DNA from: Clostridium swellfunianum
GTDB taxonomy: Bacteria; Bacillota; Clostridia; Clostridiales; Clostridiaceae
Assembly (NCBI RefSeq): GCF_023656515.1
Contig: NZ_JAMOFV010000006.1
Span: 2,333,243-2,397,242, forward strand
DNA length: 64,000 bases
Direction: 5' to 3'
Under the pieces are notes generated by a model, which was not told the origin of the DNA, did not search any database, and saw only the letters and a list, made by a program, of their open reading frames with translations. Below, piece by piece: positions 7,747 through 16,615 of this stretch (positions within the stretch are counted from its first letter, which is position 1; every line of letters starts with the position of its first letter). The translations under genes were made by a program, and so were the position numbers.

Positions 7747-7824
7747 ATGGAGTACTTTGCTTTAGCATTTGGCTTTGGTCTTATGAACCTGATAGATTAT
7801 GTTAGCTATCTGATGTCCCTGTAG
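7747..7824 (+). CDS. Tiny hydrophobic peptide (25 aa)
   Basis: AAAGGAGATGATTGT precedes ATG 7747. The peptide, starting MEYFALAFGFGLMNLID, is almost wholly apolar or aromatic with two acidic residues and no basic ones, and ends in LMSL before TAG. It lies 48 nt after the 56-aa gene and before the terminator at 7863, so the two are probably co-transcribed. The resemblance to short membrane-acting peptides is inference. Confidence 0.5.
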   Translation: MEYFALAFGFGLMNLIDYVSYLMSL

Positions 7825-7862
7825 GATTAATATGGGCAAAATTTAAATAGCAATACTAAACG

Positions 7863-7893
7863 AAAACGGCTGATAAACCCTATCAGCCGTTTT
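7863..7893 (+). terminator. Rho-independent terminator of the small-peptide unit
   Basis: A perfect 13-bp stem AAAACGGCTGATA/TATCAGCCGTTTT with a 5-nt loop, followed by T. It closes the plus-strand unit and may work in both directions. Confidence 0.85.
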
Positions 7894-7981
7894 TGCTATA
7901 ATGGTACAAGAATATGTTAATAACTTTAAGCACTGCTTTATTATGCCTAAAGTTATTAAGCTTCTTTGTAATCAAAATATT

Positions 7982-8542
7982 TTATAAATATAAATCCATT
8001 AATATTTCATCATCAAAAACACCATTTACATTGAAAAAGTTTTTATGTGCGCCAACCTTAATAAAGCCAAACTTTTCATAAAGCTTTAGGGCACTAAGGT
8101 TGCTTGCCTTAACGCCAAGACTGATATTTTTTATAATATCATGTTCCTTGGCAAACTCTATAAGCTCGCTCATTACAGCACTTCCAATACCAGTTCCCCA
8201 ATATTCCTTTTTTACTGAAATAGAAATCTCAGCATTATGGGCTATTCTTTTTCTGTTGCTGCTGGTTATCTGAGCCACGCTTACTATGTTGTTATCTATA
8301 ATTCCTAAAAGCATAAGAATATTGTTATCACTGCTTATACTTTTAATGTACTCTGCTTCCTTCTCAACTGAAAGCCTAAATTCGCCCTTGCCAAACAGCA
8401 GATTATCACTCTCTCCGCCCACAATATTAAGGTATTCAACCATTTTTTCCGCATCCTCTGCTACAGGTCTTCTTATTACAAGATTACTACCGTTCTTTAA
8501 GTGTACTTGTTTTGAATTATTGTGATAAAAATTTGCACTCAT
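7982..8542 (-). CDS. GNAT family N-acetyltransferase
   Basis: The 186-residue GNAT protein has an N-terminal VIRRPVAEDAEKMVEYLN. The acetyl-CoA binding motif A is AEISISVKKEYWGTGIGSAV near residues 105-124. NISLGVKASNLSALKLYEKF forms motif B near residues 138-157. The acceptor is unknown; small amines, antibiotics or protein N-termini are all possible. ATG follows AGGAGGAGC. Single gene. Confidence 0.88.
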   Translation of the reverse strand: MSANFYHNNSKQVHLKNGSNLVIRRPVAEDAEKMVEYLNIVGGESDNLLFGKGEFRLSVEKEAEYIKSISSDNNILMLLGIIDNNIVSVAQITSSNRKRIAHNAEISISVKKEYWGTGIGSAVMSELIEFAKEHDIIKNISLGVKASNLSALKLYEKFGFIKVGAHKNFFNVNGVFDDEILMDLYL

Positions 8543-8642
8543 AGCTCCTCCTGCATCTCCTAATTAGAATTTTATACCATTATAGCAAACCTGGTAAGAG
8601 TTGTATATAATCTCTGGACTTTCAATGCTTTAATAATAAAGA

Positions 8643-8676
8643 AGCCCTAAAGCTTTAAACTTCCTGCTTTGGGGCT
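8643..8676 (-). terminator. Terminator of the sugar operon
   Basis: On the minus strand AGCCCCAAAGC pairs with GCTTTAGGGCT and is followed by TCTTTATTATT just after the GH13 stop codon. Confidence 0.75.
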
Positions 8677-8681
8677 TATCA

Positions 8682-10550
8682 CTATTTAATTTTCCATATA
8701 CTTGCCTCATATGGCCGTAGGAATGATGATACTTCTGCATAATTGGATAACAAAGGAATCCCTTCAGGAGACTTTGTTCGTTTCTTACTGGATGAACTTA
8801 AATTTATTTCAATATACAGAGTTTCTTTTTCATCCTTACGATAATAGGTGAATATATCTTTTTCTTTTTTATTTGTAAATACTACATCTCCATAATAGAT
8901 AACCTTATGCTCTTTTCGGAACGCAATCAATTTCTGATAAAAACTAAGGATGGAGTTCTCATCTTGAATCTGCGCCTCTGCATTGCAATTTTTATAATCC
9001 TCATCCATTATAATCCAGGGCTCCCCAGTAGAAAAGCCTGCATATTGCTGATTGTTCCACTGCATAGGTGTTCTGGCATGGTCTCTTGACCCGGCTAATA
9101 TTTTAGCAAAGGCCTCTTCCTTATTCATTGTTTTACACAGCTCCTCATAAAGATTCAACGACTCCACATCACGAAACTCTTCAATGGATTTGAAATTCTG
9201 ATTTATCATTCCAAGCTCCTGACCCTGATAAATAAATGGGGTACCTCGCAAGGTAAGCTGGATTACTGCCAAAAGCTTGCCCAGGACCTTTCGATTCTGC
9301 ATATCTGGATTTATCTTAGAAATCATGCGTGGATTATCATGGTTTTCATAGAATAGTGAGGGCTGACAATGATTCCCGTAATTCTCCATCCAATTAATCA
9401 TATAGCTTTTTAAATAATTAAGGTCATATTGATAGTCATCAAAACGTGTATGTCCCGGAGTTTCCAGATGATCAAAGGAAAATACCATGTCCAGTTCCTT
9501 TCGATAATCAGCAGTTAATAGCTTGCTCATCTCCATTCCTGTTCCAGGAGTTTCTCCAACGGAAAAAGCCTTGTATGGGCTAAACACCTTTTCTTTCATT
9601 TCATGCAGATATTCATGGAGGCGAGGTCCGTAGAAATAATGCTCTACTCCATGATAGCCCATAAGCTTGCCAATACTTTCATTACCATCCGGCAAACCAA
9701 TGCGCTTAGATATATAATTAATGACATCTAAACGGAATCCATCTACACCCTTTTCCAGCCACCATTTTACCATAGCATGAAGCTCATGACGAAGTGTTTC
9801 ATTTTCCCAGTTTAAATCCATCTGCTTCTTTGAAAATAAATGCAGAGCATATTGCTTGCGTTCTTCTACATAGTTCCAAGCACTGCCGCTAAAAAATGAG
9901 GTCCAGTTGTTTGGTTTGTCTTTAAAAATATAATAGTCTCCATACTTTGAATCCGGTTCATTTATAGCCTTCTGATACCATTCATGTTCATCTGAGGTAT
10001 GGTTAACCACCAAATCCATAATAAGTCTCATATGCCGGTTATGAACCTCAGTTAGTAGCTTATCGAAGTCTTCCATTGTACCAAACTCAGCCATTATTTT
10101 ATGATAATCTCTTATGTCGTACCCATTATCATCATTGGGAGAATCATATATAGGTGAAAGCCAGATAGCATCAATACCCAGCTCTTTTATGTAGTCCAAT
10201 TTGCTTATTATGCCCTGCAGATCGCCAATGCCATCTCCATTGCTGTCTTTAAAGCTTCTAGGATAAATCTGATAAAATACCGCTTCCTTCCACCAAGCTT
10301 TTTGAATTGGTTCCTCATCGACCTTTGCTGTTTCCTGTTCGGTGTTTAAAAGAGTAAGAAAAGTATCTACAAAACCTTCATCCAGCTGGCTTTTTAGAAG
10401 CTTTGGCAAAGCCTTTAGCTTCAGATTACCTACGATAGGATTAGTAATAGCCCTTTTGCTTATATTCATTTGCAAGAGCACCCTATTAATAATGTCCCTT
10501 CCAATTGGGCTCTTATACACATCTTTGATACGATTGTTTTTTGTTAGCAT
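8682..10550 (-). CDS. GH13 alpha-glucosidase (oligo-1,6-glucosidase type)
   Basis: The product has 622 residues. From about residue 80 it is a GH13 subfamily-31-type enzyme: AVFYQIYPRSFKDSNGDGIG, DLVVNHTS, GFRLDVINYI (nucleophile Asp), SVGETPG (acid/base Glu) and ENHDNPR (third Asp). DVIN after the nucleophile is the pattern linked to alpha-1,6 specificity, so isomaltose-type or raffinose-derived oligosaccharides are likely. Residues 1-75 form an extra helical region not part of GH13 (see finding). The start is the ATG at 10550, behind AGGAGTGA, rather than the ATG at 10574. The gene follows the symporter with only 16 nt between stop and start, the last gene of the sugar operon. No signal peptide. 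Confidence 0.88.
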   Translation of the reverse strand: MLTKNNRIKDVYKSPIGRDIINRVLLQMNISKRAITNPIVGNLKLKALPKLLKSQLDEGFVDTFLTLLNTEQETAKVDEEPIQKAWWKEAVFYQIYPRSFKDSNGDGIGDLQGIISKLDYIKELGIDAIWLSPIYDSPNDDNGYDIRDYHKIMAEFGTMEDFDKLLTEVHNRHMRLIMDLVVNHTSDEHEWYQKAINEPDSKYGDYYIFKDKPNNWTSFFSGSAWNYVEERKQYALHLFSKKQMDLNWENETLRHELHAMVKWWLEKGVDGFRLDVINYISKRIGLPDGNESIGKLMGYHGVEHYFYGPRLHEYLHEMKEKVFSPYKAFSVGETPGTGMEMSKLLTADYRKELDMVFSFDHLETPGHTRFDDYQYDLNYLKSYMINWMENYGNHCQPSLFYENHDNPRMISKINPDMQNRKVLGKLLAVIQLTLRGTPFIYQGQELGMINQNFKSIEEFRDVESLNLYEELCKTMNKEEAFAKILAGSRDHARTPMQWNNQQYAGFSTGEPWIIMDEDYKNCNAEAQIQDENSILSFYQKLIAFRKEHKVIYYGDVVFTNKKEKDIFTYYRKDEKETLYIEINLSSSSKKRTKSPEGIPLLSNYAEVSSFLRPYEASIWKIK

Positions 10551-10566
10551 AGAAGCATCACTCCTG

Positions 10567-11931
10567 TTATGCATTTATATCACCACGGGCAGCCAATTGA
10601 GATATTATGCTGTCATACATCTGTTTATCAATCCTGAACTTTTTATAATAGATAATATAACCAATTACAATAAAAATGAGAGGTAAAATCAGCATTGCCA
10701 GCTTCATAATAAGAAGCCCTGAATCTGTAACATCATTGGGTGTTTTTGCAGCATTAATACCAGACACTATTAAGGTCACGCCAACAATCCCATTAGCAAT
10801 TGCTCCACCTATTTTATTGATAAAGGGCTGTACAGAGAAAGTGATGCTTTCGTTGCGGCGTCCAAGCTTCCATTGTCCGTACTCTACCGTATCCGTCAAA
10901 AACATCAGCATTAAGAGCTGAATGAAAGCCTGCCCTGTAAAAAGAAGGATGCCAGCAGCGCCGATAAACAACATACTCATTGGCGAAAGAAAGAATATTA
11001 CATACCCTGCTACTACCAATATAGTTGCAAAGGCATATAAGGTTTTCCTGCTGAATTTCTTTGAGAATAGAGGAAATACGGATAAGGCTGCCAGCTGTGA
11101 TATCCCAAGAATCGCAGCGAACACCGAATACATTCCTTCATCTTTAAAAGCATATTTAAAGAAATAGACTCCAAAACTGGTGGTAGTAGAATAACCAATC
11201 ATAAATAAGGCCATTGATATGGCTGTAAATAATAGCTGATCATTGTGGAACAGAACACTAAACATTTCCTTTAAGGAAGTGGACTCCTGCTTAACATTAA
11301 TATTTTTATCTTCTTTCACTCCAAATACCGTAAACATAAGAAATGCCCAGGTAACCAATACAATCACAATTGCTGTAATCTGCCAAGCCCTTTTATCTCC
11401 ACCCAAGGCGTTGGTAAAAGGCAATATACCCACTACCGTTGTAAATAGTCCTATATTTGCACATATTCTAGCAAAGGAACCAGTTTTCTCACGTTCCTTT
11501 TGGTCAAGAGTCAAGGAAGGAAGCATTGACCAATAAGCTATATCATTGGCTCCATAGGTAAAGTCCCAGAGAAGGTAAATAACAACAAACATTGTTACAT
11601 ATGATGTTCCACTCAAGCCAAAATCAAAGAATAATAAAACTGTGAGAAAACCTCCAACAATGCCTCCTATCACAATCCATGGCTTAAACTTGCCAAAGCG
11701 TGAGCGAGTATTATCTACCAAAAATCCCATGATTGGATCATTTACTGCATCGAATACGCGAAGTATTGTCATTGCTCCCGTCATCCACCACATAGTGGAA
11801 TCCGGCAAATCCAAAATATCCGTCAAGAAAAATAGAAGATACATGCTTACAATTGTATAAAGCATATCTCTGCCGATAGTACCAAGACCAAACATATAAC
11901 GATTATAATTCCTTTTTGTTTTTACTATCAT
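10567..11931 (-). CDS. GPH-family sugar:cation symporter
   Basis: The 454-residue protein has about 12 transmembrane segments. The GPH (glycoside-pentoside-hexuronide) family is recognised from RVFDAVNDPIMGFLVDNTRSR near residues 58-78 and the FGKFKPWI loop, as in MelB and LacS without an EIIA domain. It should import a galactoside or glucoside with Na+ or H+. It lies between the GH36 and GH13 genes (48 nt after the GH36 stop), so uptake of an alpha-galactoside is the natural inference. ATG follows AAAGGGGG. Confidence 0.88.
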   Translation of the reverse strand: MIVKTKRNYNRYMFGLGTIGRDMLYTIVSMYLLFFLTDILDLPDSTMWWMTGAMTILRVFDAVNDPIMGFLVDNTRSRFGKFKPWIVIGGIVGGFLTVLLFFDFGLSGTSYVTMFVVIYLLWDFTYGANDIAYWSMLPSLTLDQKEREKTGSFARICANIGLFTTVVGILPFTNALGGDKRAWQITAIVIVLVTWAFLMFTVFGVKEDKNINVKQESTSLKEMFSVLFHNDQLLFTAISMALFMIGYSTTTSFGVYFFKYAFKDEGMYSVFAAILGISQLAALSVFPLFSKKFSRKTLYAFATILVVAGYVIFFLSPMSMLFIGAAGILLFTGQAFIQLLMLMFLTDTVEYGQWKLGRRNESITFSVQPFINKIGGAIANGIVGVTLIVSGINAAKTPNDVTDSGLLIMKLAMLILPLIFIVIGYIIYYKKFRIDKQMYDSIISQLAARGDINA

Positions 11932-11979
11932 ATTTATCCCCCTTTTCTTTGCAAGCTTGCTGAATATAAAGCAAAAATA

Positions 11980-14316
11980 CTACTTTTGTTGTATATTTTC
12001 CTTTTCTGTAATATACATATTTGACCCAAAATCTCCGAGCATTCGTACCTTGTCGTGATAGCCTGTACCGATAAACTGCTCACATAATGGTATTCCTGCT
12101 GCAAGTGCCTCTGAAGAACAGGTATAGGTCTCCACACAATCCTTCAGACTATAATGGCGATTGGCTACCCTCATAATTACACCATCGGGATTTAACTCCA
12201 CAGGAGCAACATGCTTAATTAGCCCTCCAAAACGCTCAACATAAAGCTTTTGCGGTCTTGTTCTAATGGTATACCTTCCCTTTTTAAGTCCAATCACTTT
12301 TAGCTTGTCGCTGCTTTCTGCCGCGGTGGCTAAGATCTGAAAAAAGCCAGTGAGTGCGGTTTCTTTATCTTCGCTTACCGTTTCCCATATAACTTTATTA
12401 GGTTTATAGGATTTTATTCTATAAAAGCTTCCATACTGAAAAATCTTTCGGTACTGCTTATAAAATGCAATTTGCTCTGCAATGTCTTTTCTTTGCTCCG
12501 GTGTCAGATACTTTAAGTCAAGCTCATATCCAAGACACCCAAAGCAAGCTGCATGGAAACGGGTGGCAAGTGGTGTCTCACGTAAGGTTTGCTGATGAGG
12601 AGCCTCTGAAACATGAGCCCCCAAGGTGGACTGCGGATAAAAATAGGATAAGCCTGTCTGAATTTTTATCCGCTCAATGGGATCCGTATCGTCAGAAGTC
12701 CAAATCTGCGGGCTAAAGCAAAGCATTCCTAAATCGAACCGATTGCCTCCACTGGAACAGCTCTCCAGCAAAATATGGGGCCGCGGCTCAAATATCCTCT
12801 TTAACACCTCATAGAGACCAAGAATGTAGCGATGATAGAACTCACCTTGGTTTTGCAAGGCTTTCGAAAATGCTTCTGCAATATGGCGGTTCATATCCCA
12901 TTTCACATAAGAAATTTCTGCCTCATCTAAAATGCTGCTAACTTGCTTAACAATATAATCCCGGACTTCTTTCTGGCAAAGGTCAAGCACCAGCTGATTT
13001 CTTCCAAAAACCGAAGAACGGTTTTGCAACTTAATGGCATATTCCGGGTGGCTACTATAAAGATCGCTATTCTCATTAACCATCTCAGGTTCAAACCATA
13101 GGCCAAAATCTAACCCAAGGTTTCTTATCTTATCTGCAAAGGCCTTCATCCCCTCCGGTAATTTCTTAGGGTTTACTTTATAATCTCCAAGCCCGGCTTT
13201 ATCATTATTTCTCTCGCCAAACCATCCGTCATCTAGTACAAACAATTCTATCCCTAGTTTTTTCGCATCCTTGGCAAGCCGCAATAATTTTCCTTCATTA
13301 AAAGCAAAAAAGTGTGCCTCCCAATTATTAAGCAGAATCGGTCTTTCCTTTTTCTTGTAGTCACCTCTTATAATATGTTCATTAATTAAATCGTGCATAT
13401 GATGACTTGTTCCATTGAACCCCTGACTGCTGTAGCTCATGACGCATTCCGGTGTTTCAAACTTCTCTCCGGGAGATAATACCCATTCAAAAAGATGAGG
13501 GTTAATTCCCATACATACACGAACATAATCCCGTTCATTTTTTTCTACAATACTATAATGGTTACCGCTATAAATCATATTGAAGGCGTATACGCTTCCA
13601 TAGTCCTCATTAGCATCAGCTTCTGCAAGTAAAAACGCGGGATTGTGACGGTTACTGCTTGCTCCCGTTGTGGAAGAATTCATGGTAATTCCATAGGAAG
13701 CCGGCCGCTTATGCAGGTTGGCTTCTTTAATCCAGCCTCCATCCAAGGTGTACATCTGAAAGCATTCATCCGGCATATCCATAGAAATGCTCATAATACG
13801 CTTCATTGTAATAGGAGCATTTCCTTCGTTCCTTACAACCGCTCTTCTGCTAATCACATTGGTTTTTTCAAAGACTGTATAATAAAGGTCAATAAAAATC
13901 GGATATGCCTTATCCTTTAATGTTATTTTTAGAGTTTTATCTCCCCCATAGGCTGTGGGCAAGTTCTCCATGGGAACAGAGCCCTCTACTACTTCATGAT
14001 TTTCATAGACAAAATCCGTAACAAAGCTGTTATCTGGCATTTTAAATTCCGTTGGACTGTGCCGATAATCACCCCTCCCATTGTCCGACCATTCTAAGCA
14101 CATGCTATCCAGACTATATACATCATCATCCTTGCTGTAAAGAACACTGCTGCCAACCATAATGGACCGTTTTTGCGCTAAAGCCTCCACATCGTCTTCT
14201 TTATCTAATAAGTTTCCGTAATAAACATGTTCCAAATGTCCGTACTTAGTTTTGCGAATAAGATAGGTTGTATGCTCTGTATCTAATCTGAAGCTTGTTT
14301 TACCAGCTGTAATCAA
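11980..14316 (-). CDS. Alpha-galactosidase, GH36
   Basis: The 778-residue product is a cytoplasmic GH36 alpha-galactosidase: an N-terminal beta-sandwich, then a (beta/alpha)8 barrel with LFVLDDGWFGERN, GLWFEPEMVNENSDLY, YVKWDMNRHI (nucleophile Asp) and WTSDDTDPIERI (acid/base Asp). SCSSGGNRFDLGML lies between them. It hydrolyses terminal alpha-1,6-galactose, as in melibiose and raffinose-family sugars. The start is TTG at 14316, behind AGGAG. It is second in the four-gene operon, 57 nt after GH1. Length is usual for the family. Confidence 0.93.
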   Translation of the reverse strand: MITAGKTSFRLDTEHTTYLIRKTKYGHLEHVYYGNLLDKEDDVEALAQKRSIMVGSSVLYSKDDDVYSLDSMCLEWSDNGRGDYRHSPTEFKMPDNSFVTDFVYENHEVVEGSVPMENLPTAYGGDKTLKITLKDKAYPIFIDLYYTVFEKTNVISRRAVVRNEGNAPITMKRIMSISMDMPDECFQMYTLDGGWIKEANLHKRPASYGITMNSSTTGASSNRHNPAFLLAEADANEDYGSVYAFNMIYSGNHYSIVEKNERDYVRVCMGINPHLFEWVLSPGEKFETPECVMSYSSQGFNGTSHHMHDLINEHIIRGDYKKKERPILLNNWEAHFFAFNEGKLLRLAKDAKKLGIELFVLDDGWFGERNNDKAGLGDYKVNPKKLPEGMKAFADKIRNLGLDFGLWFEPEMVNENSDLYSSHPEYAIKLQNRSSVFGRNQLVLDLCQKEVRDYIVKQVSSILDEAEISYVKWDMNRHIAEAFSKALQNQGEFYHRYILGLYEVLKRIFEPRPHILLESCSSGGNRFDLGMLCFSPQIWTSDDTDPIERIKIQTGLSYFYPQSTLGAHVSEAPHQQTLRETPLATRFHAACFGCLGYELDLKYLTPEQRKDIAEQIAFYKQYRKIFQYGSFYRIKSYKPNKVIWETVSEDKETALTGFFQILATAAESSDKLKVIGLKKGRYTIRTRPQKLYVERFGGLIKHVAPVELNPDGVIMRVANRHYSLKDCVETYTCSSEALAAGIPLCEQFIGTGYHDKVRMLGDFGSNMYITEKENIQQK

Positions 14317-14373
14317 AGCTTATTCTCCTTTAGTCTATCTTTTTTTAATACTGTTTCTATTTGTTTATGGCTA

Positions 14374-15657
14374 TTAATAGTGGTATTTTTGAGGTTCTAC
14401 ATATTCCTTGTATAGTTGTTCAGATATGCCTTTTTCTTCAATTATCCTAGTATAAAACTTACCGGAAGTTTTGATGGTTCTTTCTTGTGTCTCGTAGTTG
14501 ACATGTACTAACCCAAAGCGTGCACTTTCACCTTCAATCCATTCAAAGTTATCGCAATAACACCAGTGATAGTATCGGGTTATAGGTAGTGTCGATTCGC
14601 TTATGACTTTTAAATGTTCATAGATATATTTAGTTCTAAATGCATCCTTATTATCACAGGTACCATTCTCCGTGATATAAATGGGGCGATTTAAAAGCTG
14701 ATATACTTTATTAGAACAACAAACAAGCCCTTCCGGATAAATTTCCCATCCTAAATCATTCTTTGGTGCATCCTGCTTGACCCCATCACCAAAGCCTGAT
14801 ACGGTACTCCTGGTATAGTAATTAATTGCAATGAAATCAAGGTATTCGCCTTTTGTAATATCCTTTGCTCCTTTTAAGGGCCATTTAAAATTGCCTGTGG
14901 ATATGGCTTCGGTAATAGCCCCTTGGAAAAACCAATCTGATAGCTTGGCACAAATACAATGCCAGGGATTCTTAGGATTTTGCGGATCGAAGACACGAAG
15001 GTGATTTGCAAAGCTAACCTTCGTATCATCATATCCCATCGCCTTACGCATGCTATGTATCATCTGGTAGGCTTTGATATGGCAAATGGCCATATTAGAC
15101 ATTACTGCAACTGCCTGTGAAAGCGATTTTTCTCCAGGCGGCCATTCCCCAAAGTAATATGAATTGGTTGCATATACATTAGGTTCGTTAATTGTTATAT
15201 ACTCAGCAACAAATTCTCCGAATACGTTTACAACAAGCTCCACAAAATCCAGAAAATACTTTAGGTTCTCTTTCTTTGTAAATGCTCCTTTTCGCTCAAA
15301 CCACATGGGATTGGTGAAATGATGTATGGTAAGCAGAACCTTAATTCCTTTCTCCTTTAAATATTGCAGTTCCTCTTTGTAATGTGCAATTACCGCCTCA
15401 TCAACTTGTCCCTCATTTGGACAAATTCTCGCCCACTCAATTCCCAGCCTATAATGCTTAATCTTCATCTCTGCCATAAGATTTGCATCTTCTTTCCACA
15501 GCTTATAATGCTCCGTTGCTCTGGCAGGGTTGGAATGATCTTTAATCTTTCCTTTTGCATACCAGTCATTCCAGTTATGTCCACACTCGCCCCCTTCAAT
15601 CTGAGTTGCTGCCGAGGCAACCCCTAAGGCTAATTGATTTTTAAACTTAATTTCCAT
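14374..15657 (-). CDS. GH1 family beta-glycosidase
   Basis: The 427-residue GH1 enzyme has ALGVASAATQIEGG at the N-terminus, TINEPN (acid/base Glu) near residue 158, INYYTRS, and YITENGTCD (nucleophile Glu). Family members hydrolyse beta-glucosides, beta-galactosides or phospho-beta-glycosides. No clear 6-phosphate-binding signature and no PTS gene is seen, so an unphosphorylated substrate is favoured. The start is ATG 15657 behind GGGAGGGG, ten codons inside the longer reading frame. It is first in the operon with GH36, the symporter and GH13. Exact substrate is open. Confidence 0.85.
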   Translation of the reverse strand: MEIKFKNQLALGVASAATQIEGGECGHNWNDWYAKGKIKDHSNPARATEHYKLWKEDANLMAEMKIKHYRLGIEWARICPNEGQVDEAVIAHYKEELQYLKEKGIKVLLTIHHFTNPMWFERKGAFTKKENLKYFLDFVELVVNVFGEFVAEYITINEPNVYATNSYYFGEWPPGEKSLSQAVAVMSNMAICHIKAYQMIHSMRKAMGYDDTKVSFANHLRVFDPQNPKNPWHCICAKLSDWFFQGAITEAISTGNFKWPLKGAKDITKGEYLDFIAINYYTRSTVSGFGDGVKQDAPKNDLGWEIYPEGLVCCSNKVYQLLNRPIYITENGTCDNKDAFRTKYIYEHLKVISESTLPITRYYHWCYCDNFEWIEGESARFGLVHVNYETQERTIKTSGKFYTRIIEEKGISEQLYKEYVEPQKYHY

Positions 15658-15919
15658 GTGCCCCTCCCTTTCTATGCTAAAATGCAATCTAAATAAATGC
15701 CTCCTTCTTTATAGCAATCTATTATATGTTAAATTATAGCATATAATCATCCATATGGAATTTATATCTAAGTATCTTTTTTTATATTTATTCTGGTTTT
15801 AAGATATAGTGCAGTATAACATAAAGTCATATCTCCGTATTAATTATATTACCAGATCTAAAAGAGCTCTTTTTCATCTACCTGCATAAACAAATATCAC
15901 TATTTCTGCGCAAAAGTTA
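15658..15919 (-). promoter_or_regulatory. Upstream region of the sugar operon
   Basis: AT-rich leader with a probable extended -10 (minus strand ATGCTATAAT, about 15737-15746) and a CCATATGG palindrome at 15751-15758 that could bind a regulator. A second AAGGAGG lies about 50 nt ahead of the GH1 start. No regulator gene is adjacent and no clear cre site was seen. Confidence 0.35.
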
Positions 15920-15941
15920 GCCCCCCTAAAATAAGGGGGGC
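15920..15941. terminator. GC-rich hairpin after the VanZ gene
   Basis: GCCCCCC and GGGGGGC enclose TAAAATAA. It lies about 40 nt past the VanZ stop, and on the minus strand is followed by TAACTTTT, a weak T-tract. Confidence 0.5.
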
Positions 15942-15982
15942 GTGTGGTGCTATTAATTCATATTCTTACGCAATAAACATAC

Positions 15983-16507
15983 TCAGAATTTCATTCTCAT
16001 CATGAATAAATAAAATAATATAAGAGGTAATCCCATAGCAGATAGTATTGTGATTGCAGTATGTACTTTTTTCTCATCTCGTAATATAAATAATAAAAAT
16101 TTATACCCTAAGATACCAATCAATCCACCCAAACAATTTAGAATTATATCATCAATGTCTGATGCTCCAATGCCTAAAACACCCTGAATGATTTCAACAA
16201 ATAAACTCACTATAAATATAACCACCAGATTGGTTATCACTCTTTTATCATTTTTTAATAATGACAAATATGTACCAAGAGGAATAAAGATAACTATATT
16301 GCCTATCACATTACCATAGGCGAATTTTTTAATAGTGGCAGAGTTGCTAAATATATATTCCTTTATGCTATAAAAAGGAATGAGATTGATTGATGTAAGC
16401 TCCGAATGGGAAGTTCTTGATAACAACAATATTTTAATTAGCAAAAGTATATAACAAATGAAAACACCATATAAAAAGACTGTTTTAATTCTCGCTCTTT
16501 TATTCAT
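15983..16507 (-). CDS. VanZ-like family membrane protein
   Basis: The 174-residue protein has about five transmembrane segments and the VanZ-like pattern SINLIPFYSIKEYIF, GNIVIFIPLGTYLSLL and EIIQGVLGIGASDIDDIILN. In VanZ this fold is linked to low-level teicoplanin resistance, but most homologues are uncharacterised. The start is ATG 16507, behind GGAG and starting MNKRAR, rather than an upstream ATG in the same frame. Stands alone. Confidence 0.85.
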   Translation of the reverse strand: MNKRARIKTVFLYGVFICYILLLIKILLLSRTSHSELTSINLIPFYSIKEYIFSNSATIKKFAYGNVIGNIVIFIPLGTYLSLLKNDKRVITNLVVIFIVSLFVEIIQGVLGIGASDIDDIILNCLGGLIGILGYKFLLFILRDEKKVHTAITILSAMGLPLILFYLFMMRMKF

Positions 16508-16615
16508 AATTACTCCATTCTTCATTTCATCCCTGCTATTCCTACTCATTATTATAATACTGCCAAACAAAAATTTATATCATAATAATTTTCTTATGAA
16601 AATCTTAGGGTTTTA

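Noticed and set aside
1..8700. Integron integrase or other recombinase for the attC-like repeats
   Set aside because: No reading frame in the window has tyrosine or serine recombinase motifs, so an active integron platform is not claimed.
11934..12137. 67-codon minus-strand ORF at the end of the alpha-galactosidase
   Set aside because: Different-frame shadow of the GH36 gene; composition and lack of start signals do not support a gene.
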